A stretch of 15,727 nt of DNA from an uncultured Bacteroidota bacterium (GTDB lineage: Bacteria > Bacteroidota > Bacteroidia > Chitinophagales > Chitinophagaceae): NCBI GenBank assembly GCA_938008665.1, contig CALLKA010000114.1:1-15727 (forward strand), given 5' to 3'. Shown piece by piece: positions 6,197 to 12,970 of this stretch. Numbering within the stretch: the first letter of the stretch is position 1; the number at the start of each line of letters is the position of its first letter. Below the pieces are notes generated by a model that saw nothing but the letters and a program-made list of their open reading frames with translations, was not told the DNA's origin and ran no database searches. The translations under genes and the position numbers were made by a program.

Positions 6197-8128
6197 TTAC
6201 TTATTCTTATTCGCGCTGCATTGGAGCCAAGCTAAATACTCGCTTACATTGGGCGTATAGCCCACCGGATTGGATAATAATTTTTCATCCGGACTTATTA
6301 CTACATATAAAGGTTGTGTGACCTGACTAAAGTTTTCTGCTTGGAATGTAGCCCATAAATCACCGACACTATTGATATCCTTGGTTTGTCCTGACTTGCT
6401 CGTATAAGTGAATCTTTTATCAATCGGCAACATGGCTTTATCGTCCACATATAAGGAAACCAAAATGAAATTATTTTGTATGTATGACATCACTGCAGGA
6501 TCGGTCCAAACATTCTCCTCCATCTTACGGCAGTTCACACAAGCCCATCCGGTAAAGTCAATCAATATAGGTTTGTTTTGCTGTTTGGATAAAAGTACTG
6601 CTTGCGCATAATCATTCATCACATTGGCTTGTAATCCATGCTTACCCTTTTCATGCTGAAATAAACTATAGTGTGTTGGTGGTGGGAATCCACTTAAAAA
6701 ATTAAGATACTTTGCATTTTGTGGCGCAATACCCACCAATAAAAAGCCTGCAAAAACAAAGGCCCCCAGTGCTAACACCTTTCTAGTCACTGCAATTTTT
6801 GCGCCCTTTACATCATGTGGTAATAATAGTATGCCTAATAAATAAAGCGCCAATCCTATACTGATCACTGCCCAAATTCCTAAAAAAACTTCGCGTTTTA
6901 ATAGTCCCCAATGTTCTACCAAATCCGCATTGGATAAAAACTTAAAAGCCAATGCTAATTCCAAAAATGCCAATATCTTTTTTACGGTATCCAACCAGCC
7001 ACCTGATTTGGGTAAGCTTTGTAACCACTGCGGGAATATCGCGAATAAAGTAAAAGGCAATGCTAATGCAACGCCAAACCCTGCCATACCTTGTGTTAAA
7101 GCCCATGCACCGCCTTGTAGTGAGCCTACTAATAAAGTGCCTAAAATAGGTCCCGTGCAGGAAAAAGAAACAATGGCTAAAGTGATGGCCATAAAAAAGA
7201 TGCCCCCAATACTTCCAAGTCCACTTTTTGAATCTGCTTTATTGGCAATACCACTAGGTAAGGATATTTCAAAAAATCCAAAAAATGAAATACTAAAAAC
7301 GATAAATATTATAAAGAAGATAATATTCAACCATGGATTGGTTGAGATACTATTAAAAATTTCAGGTTGCACGTTTCCAACAACGTGGAATGGCACACTA
7401 GCTAAAACATACACTAAGAAAATACTTAAGCCATATAATAATCCATTGACAATGCCTTGTTTTTTTGTTTTTGATCTTTTAGTGAAAAAAGAAACCGTCA
7501 CAGGTATCATCGGAAATACACAAGGGGTAATAAGCGCGATTAATCCTCCTAAAAATCCAAGAAGGAATACTTCCCAACCACTAGAATTTGAGGTAGTAAC
7601 AGCTGCGCTACCACAAGCATCATCGGGTACAGTGGTTGCTGTTGTGGGTAATAATATATTAAAACCGGCTACTTTAGTTCCTTTGGATAACGCAACGGTC
7701 AATGGTAGTTCCAATGCATAAAACTGATCCCCTTTGGCTACATTTAATAGAACAATTAATTTTATACTGTCAGGCTGAAACCCTGTAATCTGTATATTTT
7801 GATTCACCTCAAAATCACTGGTAAAAACCAAAGCTTGTGTAAACAAAACATCCGATTGCTTTATCGGTGCAATGGAATACTTTGGAGCTAGTAATAATTT
7901 AGCTGACTCGAGTTTACTTTTTATCAATGGCGCGTTAATTCCATCTGGATTTTCACCATACACATGCCAACCTTTATCAATTTGCAAACTAATTTTTAAT
8001 GCATAACTGCTATCATTGATGAGTGTAGCTAAAGCTTTTGCGTGCACAACATTATCTGATTGGGATTGAACACCCAAGGAAACCAACAAAAAGCTGATCG
8101 TTATAAAAAAAGAAGAAATTTTACGCAA
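6197..8128 (-). CDS. dsbD: Thiol:disulfide interchange protein DsbD, with a Cys-less alpha domain
   Basis: A 643-residue inner-membrane protein that carries electrons from cytoplasmic thioredoxin to the periplasm. Order: signal peptide (1-23); alpha domain (about 25-150) with the family motif GWHVYGENP (53-61); CcdA-like membrane core (about 185-470) with its redox cysteines at TPCVFP (C203) and SCTGP (C324); gamma thioredoxin domain (about 500-640) with WACVNC (C530, C533). The alpha domain has no Cys: where the active pair should be it has A131 and F136. The gene 26 bp upstream encodes a free alpha-like protein that keeps that pair. There is no in-frame ATG near the signal peptide; the start is TTG at 8128, preceding RKISSFFITISF. 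The 3' end is convergent with the sigma gene, 2 bp apart. Confidence 0.93.
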   Translation of the reverse strand: MRKISSFFITISFLLVSLGVQSQSDNVVHAKALATLINDSSYALKISLQIDKGWHVYGENPDGINAPLIKSKLESAKLLLAPKYSIAPIKQSDVLFTQALVFTSDFEVNQNIQITGFQPDSIKLIVLLNVAKGDQFYALELPLTVALSKGTKVAGFNILLPTTATTVPDDACGSAAVTTSNSSGWEVFLLGFLGGLIALITPCVFPMIPVTVSFFTKRSKTKKQGIVNGLLYGLSIFLVYVLASVPFHVVGNVQPEIFNSISTNPWLNIIFFIIFIVFSISFFGFFEISLPSGIANKADSKSGLGSIGGIFFMAITLAIVSFSCTGPILGTLLVGSLQGGAWALTQGMAGFGVALALPFTLFAIFPQWLQSLPKSGGWLDTVKKILAFLELALAFKFLSNADLVEHWGLLKREVFLGIWAVISIGLALYLLGILLLPHDVKGAKIAVTRKVLALGAFVFAGFLLVGIAPQNAKYLNFLSGFPPPTHYSLFQHEKGKHGLQANVMNDYAQAVLLSKQQNKPILIDFTGWACVNCRKMEENVWTDPAVMSYIQNNFILVSLYVDDKAMLPIDKRFTYTSKSGQTKDINSVGDLWATFQAENFSQVTQPLYVVISPDEKLLSNPVGYTPNVSEYLAWLQCSANKNK

Positions 8129-8154
8129 TGCTATAAAATTAAAATTTGAAACCC

Positions 8155-8604
8155 CTATTGTAATACAACCTCAAATGGAATAGATATCGGAGGTAAACAT
8201 TTTTCATCATTACAAACCGTATAGTCTATCGTCCCCGATAATTTTGTTTTGGAAGCTACTTTTAGTGTTACCGATTGTACAAATTGCACCTTACCACTAA
8301 AATAGCTTATTTCAGCATCAAAATTTTTATCAAAACTTTTCTCCAACTTACCTAATTCTTTCGCAGCTCCTTTTATTTGCACCAATGGATTGGTTTTAAA
8401 TTCAATGGTAGTAGGAATAGGACCTTTTTTTACAAACTGAGAGTATATATGCCAAGGCGCTTCCACATTCGCCGTCAATACTATATCATATTGCTTATCC
8501 GCTTTTTTTACTGCTTGAAAACTCCAATTCACGGGATTCATTCTTTGCGCTTGCGTTAAAACTGCACTAAATATAAATAGGCTGACTAAAATATATTTTT
8601 TCAT
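8155..8604 (-). CDS. Free-standing DsbD alpha-domain-like periplasmic protein
   Basis: A 149-residue protein: signal peptide 1-19 (MKKYILVSLFIFSAVLTQAQ) and one immunoglobulin-like domain matching the N-terminal domain of DsbD. It has the same APWHIYSQF motif (49-57) as DsbD's GWHVYG, and near the C-terminus YTVCNDEKCLPP, whose C131 and C136 correspond to the disulfide pair of E. coli DsbD-alpha that delivers electrons to periplasmic partners. The dsbD start lies 26 bp downstream on the same strand, so the two probably work together: this protein would carry the thiols that the fused alpha domain lost (inference). ATG at 8604 gives a good signal peptide. purQ ends 23 bp upstream. Related proteins are often annotated only as disulfide bond formation protein or cytochrome c biogenesis protein. 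Confidence 0.85.
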   Translation of the reverse strand: MKKYILVSLFIFSAVLTQAQRMNPVNWSFQAVKKADKQYDIVLTANVEAPWHIYSQFVKKGPIPTTIEFKTNPLVQIKGAAKELGKLEKSFDKNFDAEISYFSGKVQFVQSVTLKVASKTKLSGTIDYTVCNDEKCLPPISIPFEVVLQ

Positions 8605-8627
8605 ATTGTTGCTCGTTTAATTCAGAA

Positions 8628-9290
8628 TTAATTTAATAATCCTAATATTTTAAATATTTCTTTCCCATCCACATTACTTAATGCTTCCGATGTTGCTCGC
8701 TCAGGATGTGGCATCATGCCAAATACATTGCGTGTATCATTACAAATACCTGCGATATCCAAAGTGGACCCATTAGGATTAGCTGTGCCGCCAATATTTC
8801 CATTGGCATCGCAATATTTAAATAAAATTTGATTGTTCTTTTGCAAATGTTCCAAAGTAGCCGCGTCAGCAAAATATCTTCCTTCCCCGTGGGCAATTGG
8901 AATTTGTAATGCTACACTATTATCTGTTTTTATAAATACATTTTTACAAATAAATTGTTGGTTGGCATTTTGCAATAATGCGCCAGGTAATAAACCACTT
9001 TCACATAAAATTTGAAACCCGTTACACACGCCTAATACTTTTCCTCCTTTATTTGCAAATTCGATAACAGATTGCATCATGGGACTAAATTTAGCAATGG
9101 CACCACAACGCAAATAATCGCCGTAGGAAAAACCACCAGGAAGTACAATGCAATCCTCTGTATTAAAATGGGATAGGTCGCTGTCCTTATGCCATAACAT
9201 TTCAACAGGCGCTCCTAGATCCTTTTCTAAAGCATCTTGCATGTCTCTATCACAATTAGATCCCGGGAATACTAAAACACCAAATTTCAT
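8628..9290 (-). CDS. purQ: PurQ, glutaminase subunit of phosphoribosylformylglycinamidine synthase
   Basis: A 220-residue class I glutamine amidotransferase. It releases ammonia from glutamine for PurL, converting FGAR to FGAM in step four of purine synthesis, in complex with PurL and PurS. Visible motifs: FGVLVFPGSNCD at the N-terminus, LPGGFSYGDYLRCGA (50-64), the nucleophile elbow GVCNGFQ (C89), PIAHGEGRY (131-139), and PHPERA with H195 and E197 completing the triad. Length is normal for a separate PurQ; many Bacteroidota instead use a large fused PurL, so this genome should also encode small PurL and PurS elsewhere. It is the first gene of an apparent unit with the two Dsb genes, 23 bp before the next start. 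No PurR box or riboswitch is apparent in the 84-bp upstream gap. Confidence 0.96.
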   Translation of the reverse strand: MKFGVLVFPGSNCDRDMQDALEKDLGAPVEMLWHKDSDLSHFNTEDCIVLPGGFSYGDYLRCGAIAKFSPMMQSVIEFANKGGKVLGVCNGFQILCESGLLPGALLQNANQQFICKNVFIKTDNSVALQIPIAHGEGRYFADAATLEHLQKNNQILFKYCDANGNIGGTANPNGSTLDIAGICNDTRNVFGMMPHPERATSEALSNVDGKEIFKILGLLN

Positions 9291-9329
9291 ATACTAAAGA
9301 TTAATATTTTAAGGTAGGTATTGAAGGGA

Positions 9330-9337
9330 CAAAGTTA
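9330..9337 (-). promoter_or_regulatory. Candidate -7 element for the purQ unit
   Basis: Minus-strand TAACTTTG fits TAnnTTTG exactly and is the best match in the 84-bp gap (9291-9374). No clear -33 TTTG stands at 19-23 bp. Transcription would begin near 9323, about 33 nt before the purQ ATG. It would serve purQ and the two Dsb genes. Confidence 0.4.
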
Positions 9338-9374
9338 ACAAATTATGGGTGCTAATTTGGGGTAAATTCTTCAC

Positions 9375-10346
9375 TTATGCAAGGTGGTTATACACAATAA
9401 CCAGGGCGGCGGACCAAAACAAAAGGTTGGGAATCAATAGGCTTTTGGGGGTAGCATAAGCAAAACTTATAAAACAGGCCAATGGGGTTAATATGATTGC
9501 CGAAGCATATAAAGCTTGAGAAGAAAAAACAATGGGTTGGAAAAAACAAACCAATAGCGTCAAGAAAAGGACCCCCCAGTATTTACGTACCTGTATGATA
9601 AAACGGGATTGCTGTTGTTGCCAAAAATAAAAACCAGTTAATAATTGCACCCCCATGATCCCTAATGCCAAAATGATATTTAGCTCAGGCTTCACCAAAG
9701 GATTTTCCCAATCTAATCTTGGTAAAAATTGGGCGAAATGATTGGCTTGATTGGTTAAAAAAACAAACGCAAATAAGAAATAAAAAGGAAGAATAATACC
9801 CATCAATAAAACCAACCACTCTGGTAATCTAAAGGGTCGAATTATAGCAAGTGCAAATAATACCACCGGAATTAAAATGGCAATAGGTTCGTATAATAAA
9901 ATAGAAACGCCTACAATTAATCCAATATTAAATTCAAGTGTTTTGGGTTGCGTTTGATCATACAACCTAAAAATTTTAACAAGTATCCAAATCACCAATG
10001 AATTAGCAATTAATCCTGCGCTAATTTCATCCCAATAAGGAAATAAAGCGGTTAAAATTATATACGCAAATGCAGGTAAATAGCTAATGTTTTGAAACAT
10101 TTTAAATTGACTCAACATTGCATTTAGCCTTACAGCTTGACTTACAACAAGTAATTGAAAAAATAACACCAATGCAATGGGTGGCAGGGGCCTTATATAA
10201 TGTACTAGTAAATAAGCCAATAATCCATCCGACTCATTTGCGATAACAATTGGGGGTGTAACCCATTGATGAAAATGTAGAATTACACTTAATACAAGTA
10301 TAAAAATTAAATTAATATCAGCTTTGTCTCTATATAAAAAAACCAC
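9375..10346 (-). CDS. Polytopic inner-membrane protein of unknown function
   Basis: A 323-residue, strongly hydrophobic protein with roughly eight to ten predicted membrane segments, for example INLIFILVLSVILHF, SLVIWILVKIFRLY, FNIGLIVGVSILLYEP, IAILIPVVLFALAII, WLVLLMGIILPFYFLFAFVFL and a C-terminal NLLFWSAALVIVY. There are no catalytic motifs I recognise. It resembles conserved membrane proteins of Chitinophagaceae with no assigned role, loosely like the Flavobacteria proteins grouped as DUF6427 (recollection, unverified). The start is GTG at 10346, 6 bp after the stop of the upstream secreted protein; the VFLYRDK opening is family-like and no nearby ATG gives a better N-terminus. The tight spacing implies one transcription unit and perhaps a shared role at the envelope. 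Confidence 0.75.
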   Translation of the reverse strand: MVFLYRDKADINLIFILVLSVILHFHQWVTPPIVIANESDGLLAYLLVHYIRPLPPIALVLFFQLLVVSQAVRLNAMLSQFKMFQNISYLPAFAYIILTALFPYWDEISAGLIANSLVIWILVKIFRLYDQTQPKTLEFNIGLIVGVSILLYEPIAILIPVVLFALAIIRPFRLPEWLVLLMGIILPFYFLFAFVFLTNQANHFAQFLPRLDWENPLVKPELNIILALGIMGVQLLTGFYFWQQQQSRFIIQVRKYWGVLFLTLLVCFFQPIVFSSQALYASAIILTPLACFISFAYATPKSLLIPNLLFWSAALVIVYNHLA

Positions 10347-10352
10347 TTTGTG

Positions 10353-11975
10353 CTATTTAAATTTAACTTTTGCAAAACCAATTCTATTTTTATATTGATA
10401 CGGTAAAATTGCTTCATGATCGTTCACTTGTTTCAACATGCGAGGCATCCATTCATAGTTTTTTTCATTAGCCACGACCACTGCTCCTTTTTCTAGTTGC
10501 CCTTGTTTTGTTAAACTATTAAAAACTAATGTATGTTGTCCCTTACGTTTTTGGTGGTGTAAAAAATGTAAGCCATCTTGATTTTCAATGGTGCCATAGC
10601 CAATGAACTGATCTACATTTTGATCGTTTTGCGATTTGTCAATTGTCTTAATCGATTGCAAATTACCTTTTGCATCAAATGACAAAAGTGCAATTTTATT
10701 AGCATTATAAGTGACTGATGGATAACCAAAAGAGGAAAATGGATTACCCCACATAAATGGATTACCCCAGAAATTAAAGCCCCATGGCCCCATACCCCAA
10801 GTATTTAATCCCCATGGCCCCATACCTCCCCAACCAAATCTTGCCCATGGATAAAAACCAAATGGTCTATTCCAATAATTAAACATAAATGGATTATAAA
10901 AAGCGCCACCCCAATAAAAATCCCATCTTGAAAAATAGTTATTGCGATTTGAATAGGAATCAGCGGCTTCTGCAATCACAGTATAACTGCCATCCGCTTG
11001 TGTCGTAACTTTATCCAAATAATAAGTGTCAAAAACATTTTTTAAATTTCGCTTACTTGAAACTGCACCTCTGTTATAATCAGTAAAGCGATTTGCATTC
11101 GTTAAAATTTCTTTCTTTGCTGCAATGTCCCATAAATAAGAATATAAGCCTTCTATATGCCCCTTTTTTTCGGTAGCATAAAAGGAGTTTAAGATAACTT
11201 GGCCTTTGGCATTATCAACTTTAAGCCTAATATCGTCTAATTCCAAACTAATATTCACAATAGCAGATTCAATCACTTCTTTTCCATCAGCGGACAAATA
11301 CAACAAACTCACTGCAGGCGCCATATTTGTCTGTGTGATATTACGCAAACAAAATAAATTGCCTTTGTTGTCCAAAGCAAAATCGGATAAAGTGCTTTTT
11401 TTATTTTGAGATTGTACGATGATTTCAGCTTCAGTCAATAATTCGAAATTTTTATTGAGTGAAATTGTTTTTACCTTAATCGCAGACGCGTTGGTTTTAT
11501 TGATGCTGAATAATAATATTTTTTCATGATCATCACTTCTCAATAAATTAAAAACCTTCGTCCCTGAACCTGGTCTCACCTTATCTGCCGTATCCATTAT
11601 TTTAGGCTCACCCATTAATTTGCCGTCTGCATTTAATTTCGCAACTGCTGCATATACGGTAGTGTTCACTTGGAATTGATAAAAAATAACTACCTGATCA
11701 TTGGACGCTATAAACTCTAACCCATTTAATGATTTTGGCAAAAAAGACAAATCATTTTGCTTCACAATTTGCATCTGCTCATTATACTGTGCAATTGTTG
11801 AAATACCTGCATTATTTTTAAAAATCCAATAATGACTGCCTACTTTTCCCAACACTTCATACTGCATGGCCTCCTTATCGGTTTTTTCGATGGCAGATGC
11901 AATATAAGATTGCGCTTGACACCATTGCCCTCCAATGAATAGGGTGATAAAAAAACTTAAAATTGACTTTTTCAT
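10353..11975 (-). CDS. Secreted protein of unknown function with a Trp/Gly/Pro/Phe-rich insert
   Basis: 540 residues from ATG at 11975; a GTG seven codons upstream is less likely because MKKSILSFFITLFIGGQWCQAQ is a complete signal peptide. Residues 25-340 and 425-540 consist of short strands with turns such as LNADGKLMGE, LDNKGNLFC, LSADGKEV and FDAKGNLQS, suggesting a beta-propeller-like repeat fold. Between them (about 347-420) is an unusual segment with about ten Trp and many Gly, Pro, Phe and Asn, including tandem GMGPWG blocks. This stretch is encoded by visible DNA repeats. No catalytic residues, lipobox or C-terminal sorting domain was recognised. The product should be periplasmic or extracellular. 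The next gene, 6 bp away, is a polytopic membrane protein. I do not recognise the family. Confidence 0.8.
   Translation of the reverse strand: MKKSILSFFITLFIGGQWCQAQSYIASAIEKTDKEAMQYEVLGKVGSHYWIFKNNAGISTIAQYNEQMQIVKQNDLSFLPKSLNGLEFIASNDQVVIFYQFQVNTTVYAAVAKLNADGKLMGEPKIMDTADKVRPGSGTKVFNLLRSDDHEKILLFSINKTNASAIKVKTISLNKNFELLTEAEIIVQSQNKKSTLSDFALDNKGNLFCLRNITQTNMAPAVSLLYLSADGKEVIESAIVNISLELDDIRLKVDNAKGQVILNSFYATEKKGHIEGLYSYLWDIAAKKEILTNANRFTDYNRGAVSSKRNLKNVFDTYYLDKVTTQADGSYTVIAEAADSYSNRNNYFSRWDFYWGGAFYNPFMFNYWNRPFGFYPWARFGWGGMGPWGLNTWGMGPWGFNFWGNPFMWGNPFSSFGYPSVTYNANKIALLSFDAKGNLQSIKTIDKSQNDQNVDQFIGYGTIENQDGLHFLHHQKRKGQHTLVFNSLTKQGQLEKGAVVVANEKNYEWMPRMLKQVNDHEAILPYQYKNRIGFAKVKFK
10741..10826. repeat. 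Short direct repeats within the Trp/Gly-rich coding segment
   Basis: Two repeat pairs on the plus strand: GGATTACCCCA at 10741-10751 and 10759-10769 (period 18), and CCCCATGGCCCCATACC at 10780-10796 and 10810-10826 (period 30). Both periods are multiples of three, so copy-number changes would keep frame. They encode the GNPF-type and GMGPWG blocks of the secreted protein. Confidence 0.85.
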
Positions 11976-11995
11976 AGCATTCGAATTTATATACA

Positions 11996-12003
11996 CAAAT
12001 TTA
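11996..12003 (-). promoter_or_regulatory. Candidate -7 element for the secreted/membrane protein pair
   Basis: Minus-strand TAAATTTG is an exact fit to TAnnTTTG, 20 bp upstream of the ATG at 11975. A -33 TTTG at the right distance is not evident. The predicted start is near 11989, giving a leader of about 14 nt. Confidence 0.4.
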
Positions 12004-12032
12004 ATACAATATTTAGCTTGAATGGGTATTAG

Positions 12033-12048
12033 GCGTTAATATTAACGC
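12033..12048. repeat. Perfect 16-bp palindrome at the end of ldcA
   Basis: GCGTTAATATTAACGC reads the same on both strands with no loop. It includes the TAA stop of the ldcA gene (12044-12042) and lies 30 bp upstream of the predicted -7 box of the next minus-strand gene. It could be a weak hairpin, a protein-binding site, or chance. Confidence 0.6.
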
Positions 12049-12944
12049 GTTTTTAAGATGCTTCCCTCCTTAGTTACTTCCAATGTGTATGTAGCACCTT
12101 CCATAACTGCAAAATTTTCCAAAGCATGACTTATCGGGAAATCAAAACATACAGGATAATTGAAATTTGAAATATGTGCGTGAATGATTTCATAGGCAGT
12201 TGCCCCAAAATCTGTGGCGTTATCTTTTAATTCGGTAAACCCACCAACTACCAGTCCTGCTAAATCATCCAAAATTCCTGCATTTTTACACTGAATGATT
12301 AATCGATCTATATTATAATGCGCTTCACCCACATCTTCAATAAATAATATTTTACCCATGGTGTTCATCGCATTTTTTGATCCTATTAAATGCGCAATCA
12401 TGCATAAATTACCGCCAATAAGGTTTGCCGTGGCCGTTCCTTGCTTATTTAGTAAATGAGGTGTTGCATTGATTATTTGGTTTTCGCAAAGCAAACAATT
12501 TTTTAATGATTGAATGTAAATTTCTCCCTCAGCTCCTTTATTAAATGCTGCTGCCATTGGACCATGAATACTCATGGTATTTTGCTTTTGAATAGCGGCA
12601 TGCAAAACGGTAATATCACTAAAGCCGATCACCCATTTTGGATTTTGATTAAACCCGGAAAAATTTATCTGGTCAATGATTCTACTTAAACCATAGCCAC
12701 CCCTTGCACACAATACCGCTTTGATATTTGCATCGTCCAACATTTGCTGTAGTTCTGCTGCTCTTTCGGTATCGGAAGCGGAAAAACAGTCCTTTTTTGA
12801 CCCCACTGTTTTCCCCAATTTTACCTTAAACCCCCATTTTTCTAGGGTCAGGATGCAATTTTGCACCTTTTCCAAGGGGATGGAACCTGCTGGGCAAGTG
12901 ATCCCAATAGTGTCTCCAGGAATGAGGATTGGCGGTTGAATCAT
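12042..12944 (-). CDS. ldcA: LD-carboxypeptidase, peptidase family S66
   Basis: 300 residues from ATG at 12944; a TTG 13 codons upstream would overlap the metG start and adds residues unlike the family. S66 enzymes remove the terminal D-Ala from murein tetrapeptides in the cytoplasm during peptidoglycan recycling, consistent with no visible signal peptide. Landmarks: the N-terminal LIPGDTIGITCPAGSIP; the substrate-site CARGGYGLSRI (79-89); the nucleophile motif IGFSDITVLH with Ser109; SIHGPM (125-130); the GGNL turn (178-181); the FIEDVGE segment (201-207) supplying the catalytic Glu; and FPISHALEN with His273. All three catalytic positions are present. It is divergent from metG across 26 bp. 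Microcin-immunity MccF proteins belong to the same family, but nothing nearby suggests that role. Confidence 0.93.
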   Translation of the reverse strand: MIQPPILIPGDTIGITCPAGSIPLEKVQNCILTLEKWGFKVKLGKTVGSKKDCFSASDTERAAELQQMLDDANIKAVLCARGGYGLSRIIDQINFSGFNQNPKWVIGFSDITVLHAAIQKQNTMSIHGPMAAAFNKGAEGEIYIQSLKNCLLCENQIINATPHLLNKQGTATANLIGGNLCMIAHLIGSKNAMNTMGKILFIEDVGEAHYNIDRLIIQCKNAGILDDLAGLVVGGFTELKDNATDFGATAYEIIHAHISNFNYPVCFDFPISHALENFAVMEGATYTLEVTKEGSILKTR

Positions 12945-12965
12945 AACACAAATTAAGTACTTTTG
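12935..12965 (+). promoter_or_regulatory. Predicted metG promoter, likely giving a leaderless or near-leaderless mRNA
   Basis: GTTG at 12935-12938 (three of four bases of the -33 TTTG), 19 bp, then TACTTTTG at 12958-12965, an exact TAnnTTTG. The ATG at 12971 is five bases further, so transcription should start at or beside the start codon. The -33 element lies inside the first codons of ldcA. Confidence 0.55.
12949..12956 (-). promoter_or_regulatory. Candidate -7 element of ldcA
   Basis: Minus-strand TTAATTTG, one mismatch from TAnnTTTG, four bases before the ldcA ATG at 12944. It lies back to back with the metG -7 box, one base apart. A TTTG at 12984-12981 is 24 bp upstream, slightly too far, so this is weaker than the metG promoter. 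Confidence 0.35.
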
Positions 12966-12970
12966 CAGCA

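Noticed and set aside
6930..7721. Long plus-strand open frame (263 codons) opposite dsbD
   Set aside because: It is antisense to the membrane core of a well-supported dsbD, its translation is Lys/Asn/Pro-rich with no domain, and it is explained by the codon use of hydrophobic segments on the other strand.
10741..10826. CRISPR or tandem-repeat array
   Set aside because: Only two copies of each unit, no uniform spacer, and the repeats lie inside a coding sequence and encode GMGPWG/GNPF blocks.
12042..12944. Microcin C immunity gene (MccF) rather than LdcA
   Set aside because: MccF belongs to the same S66 family, but no microcin genes are nearby and the protein looks like housekeeping LD-carboxypeptidase.
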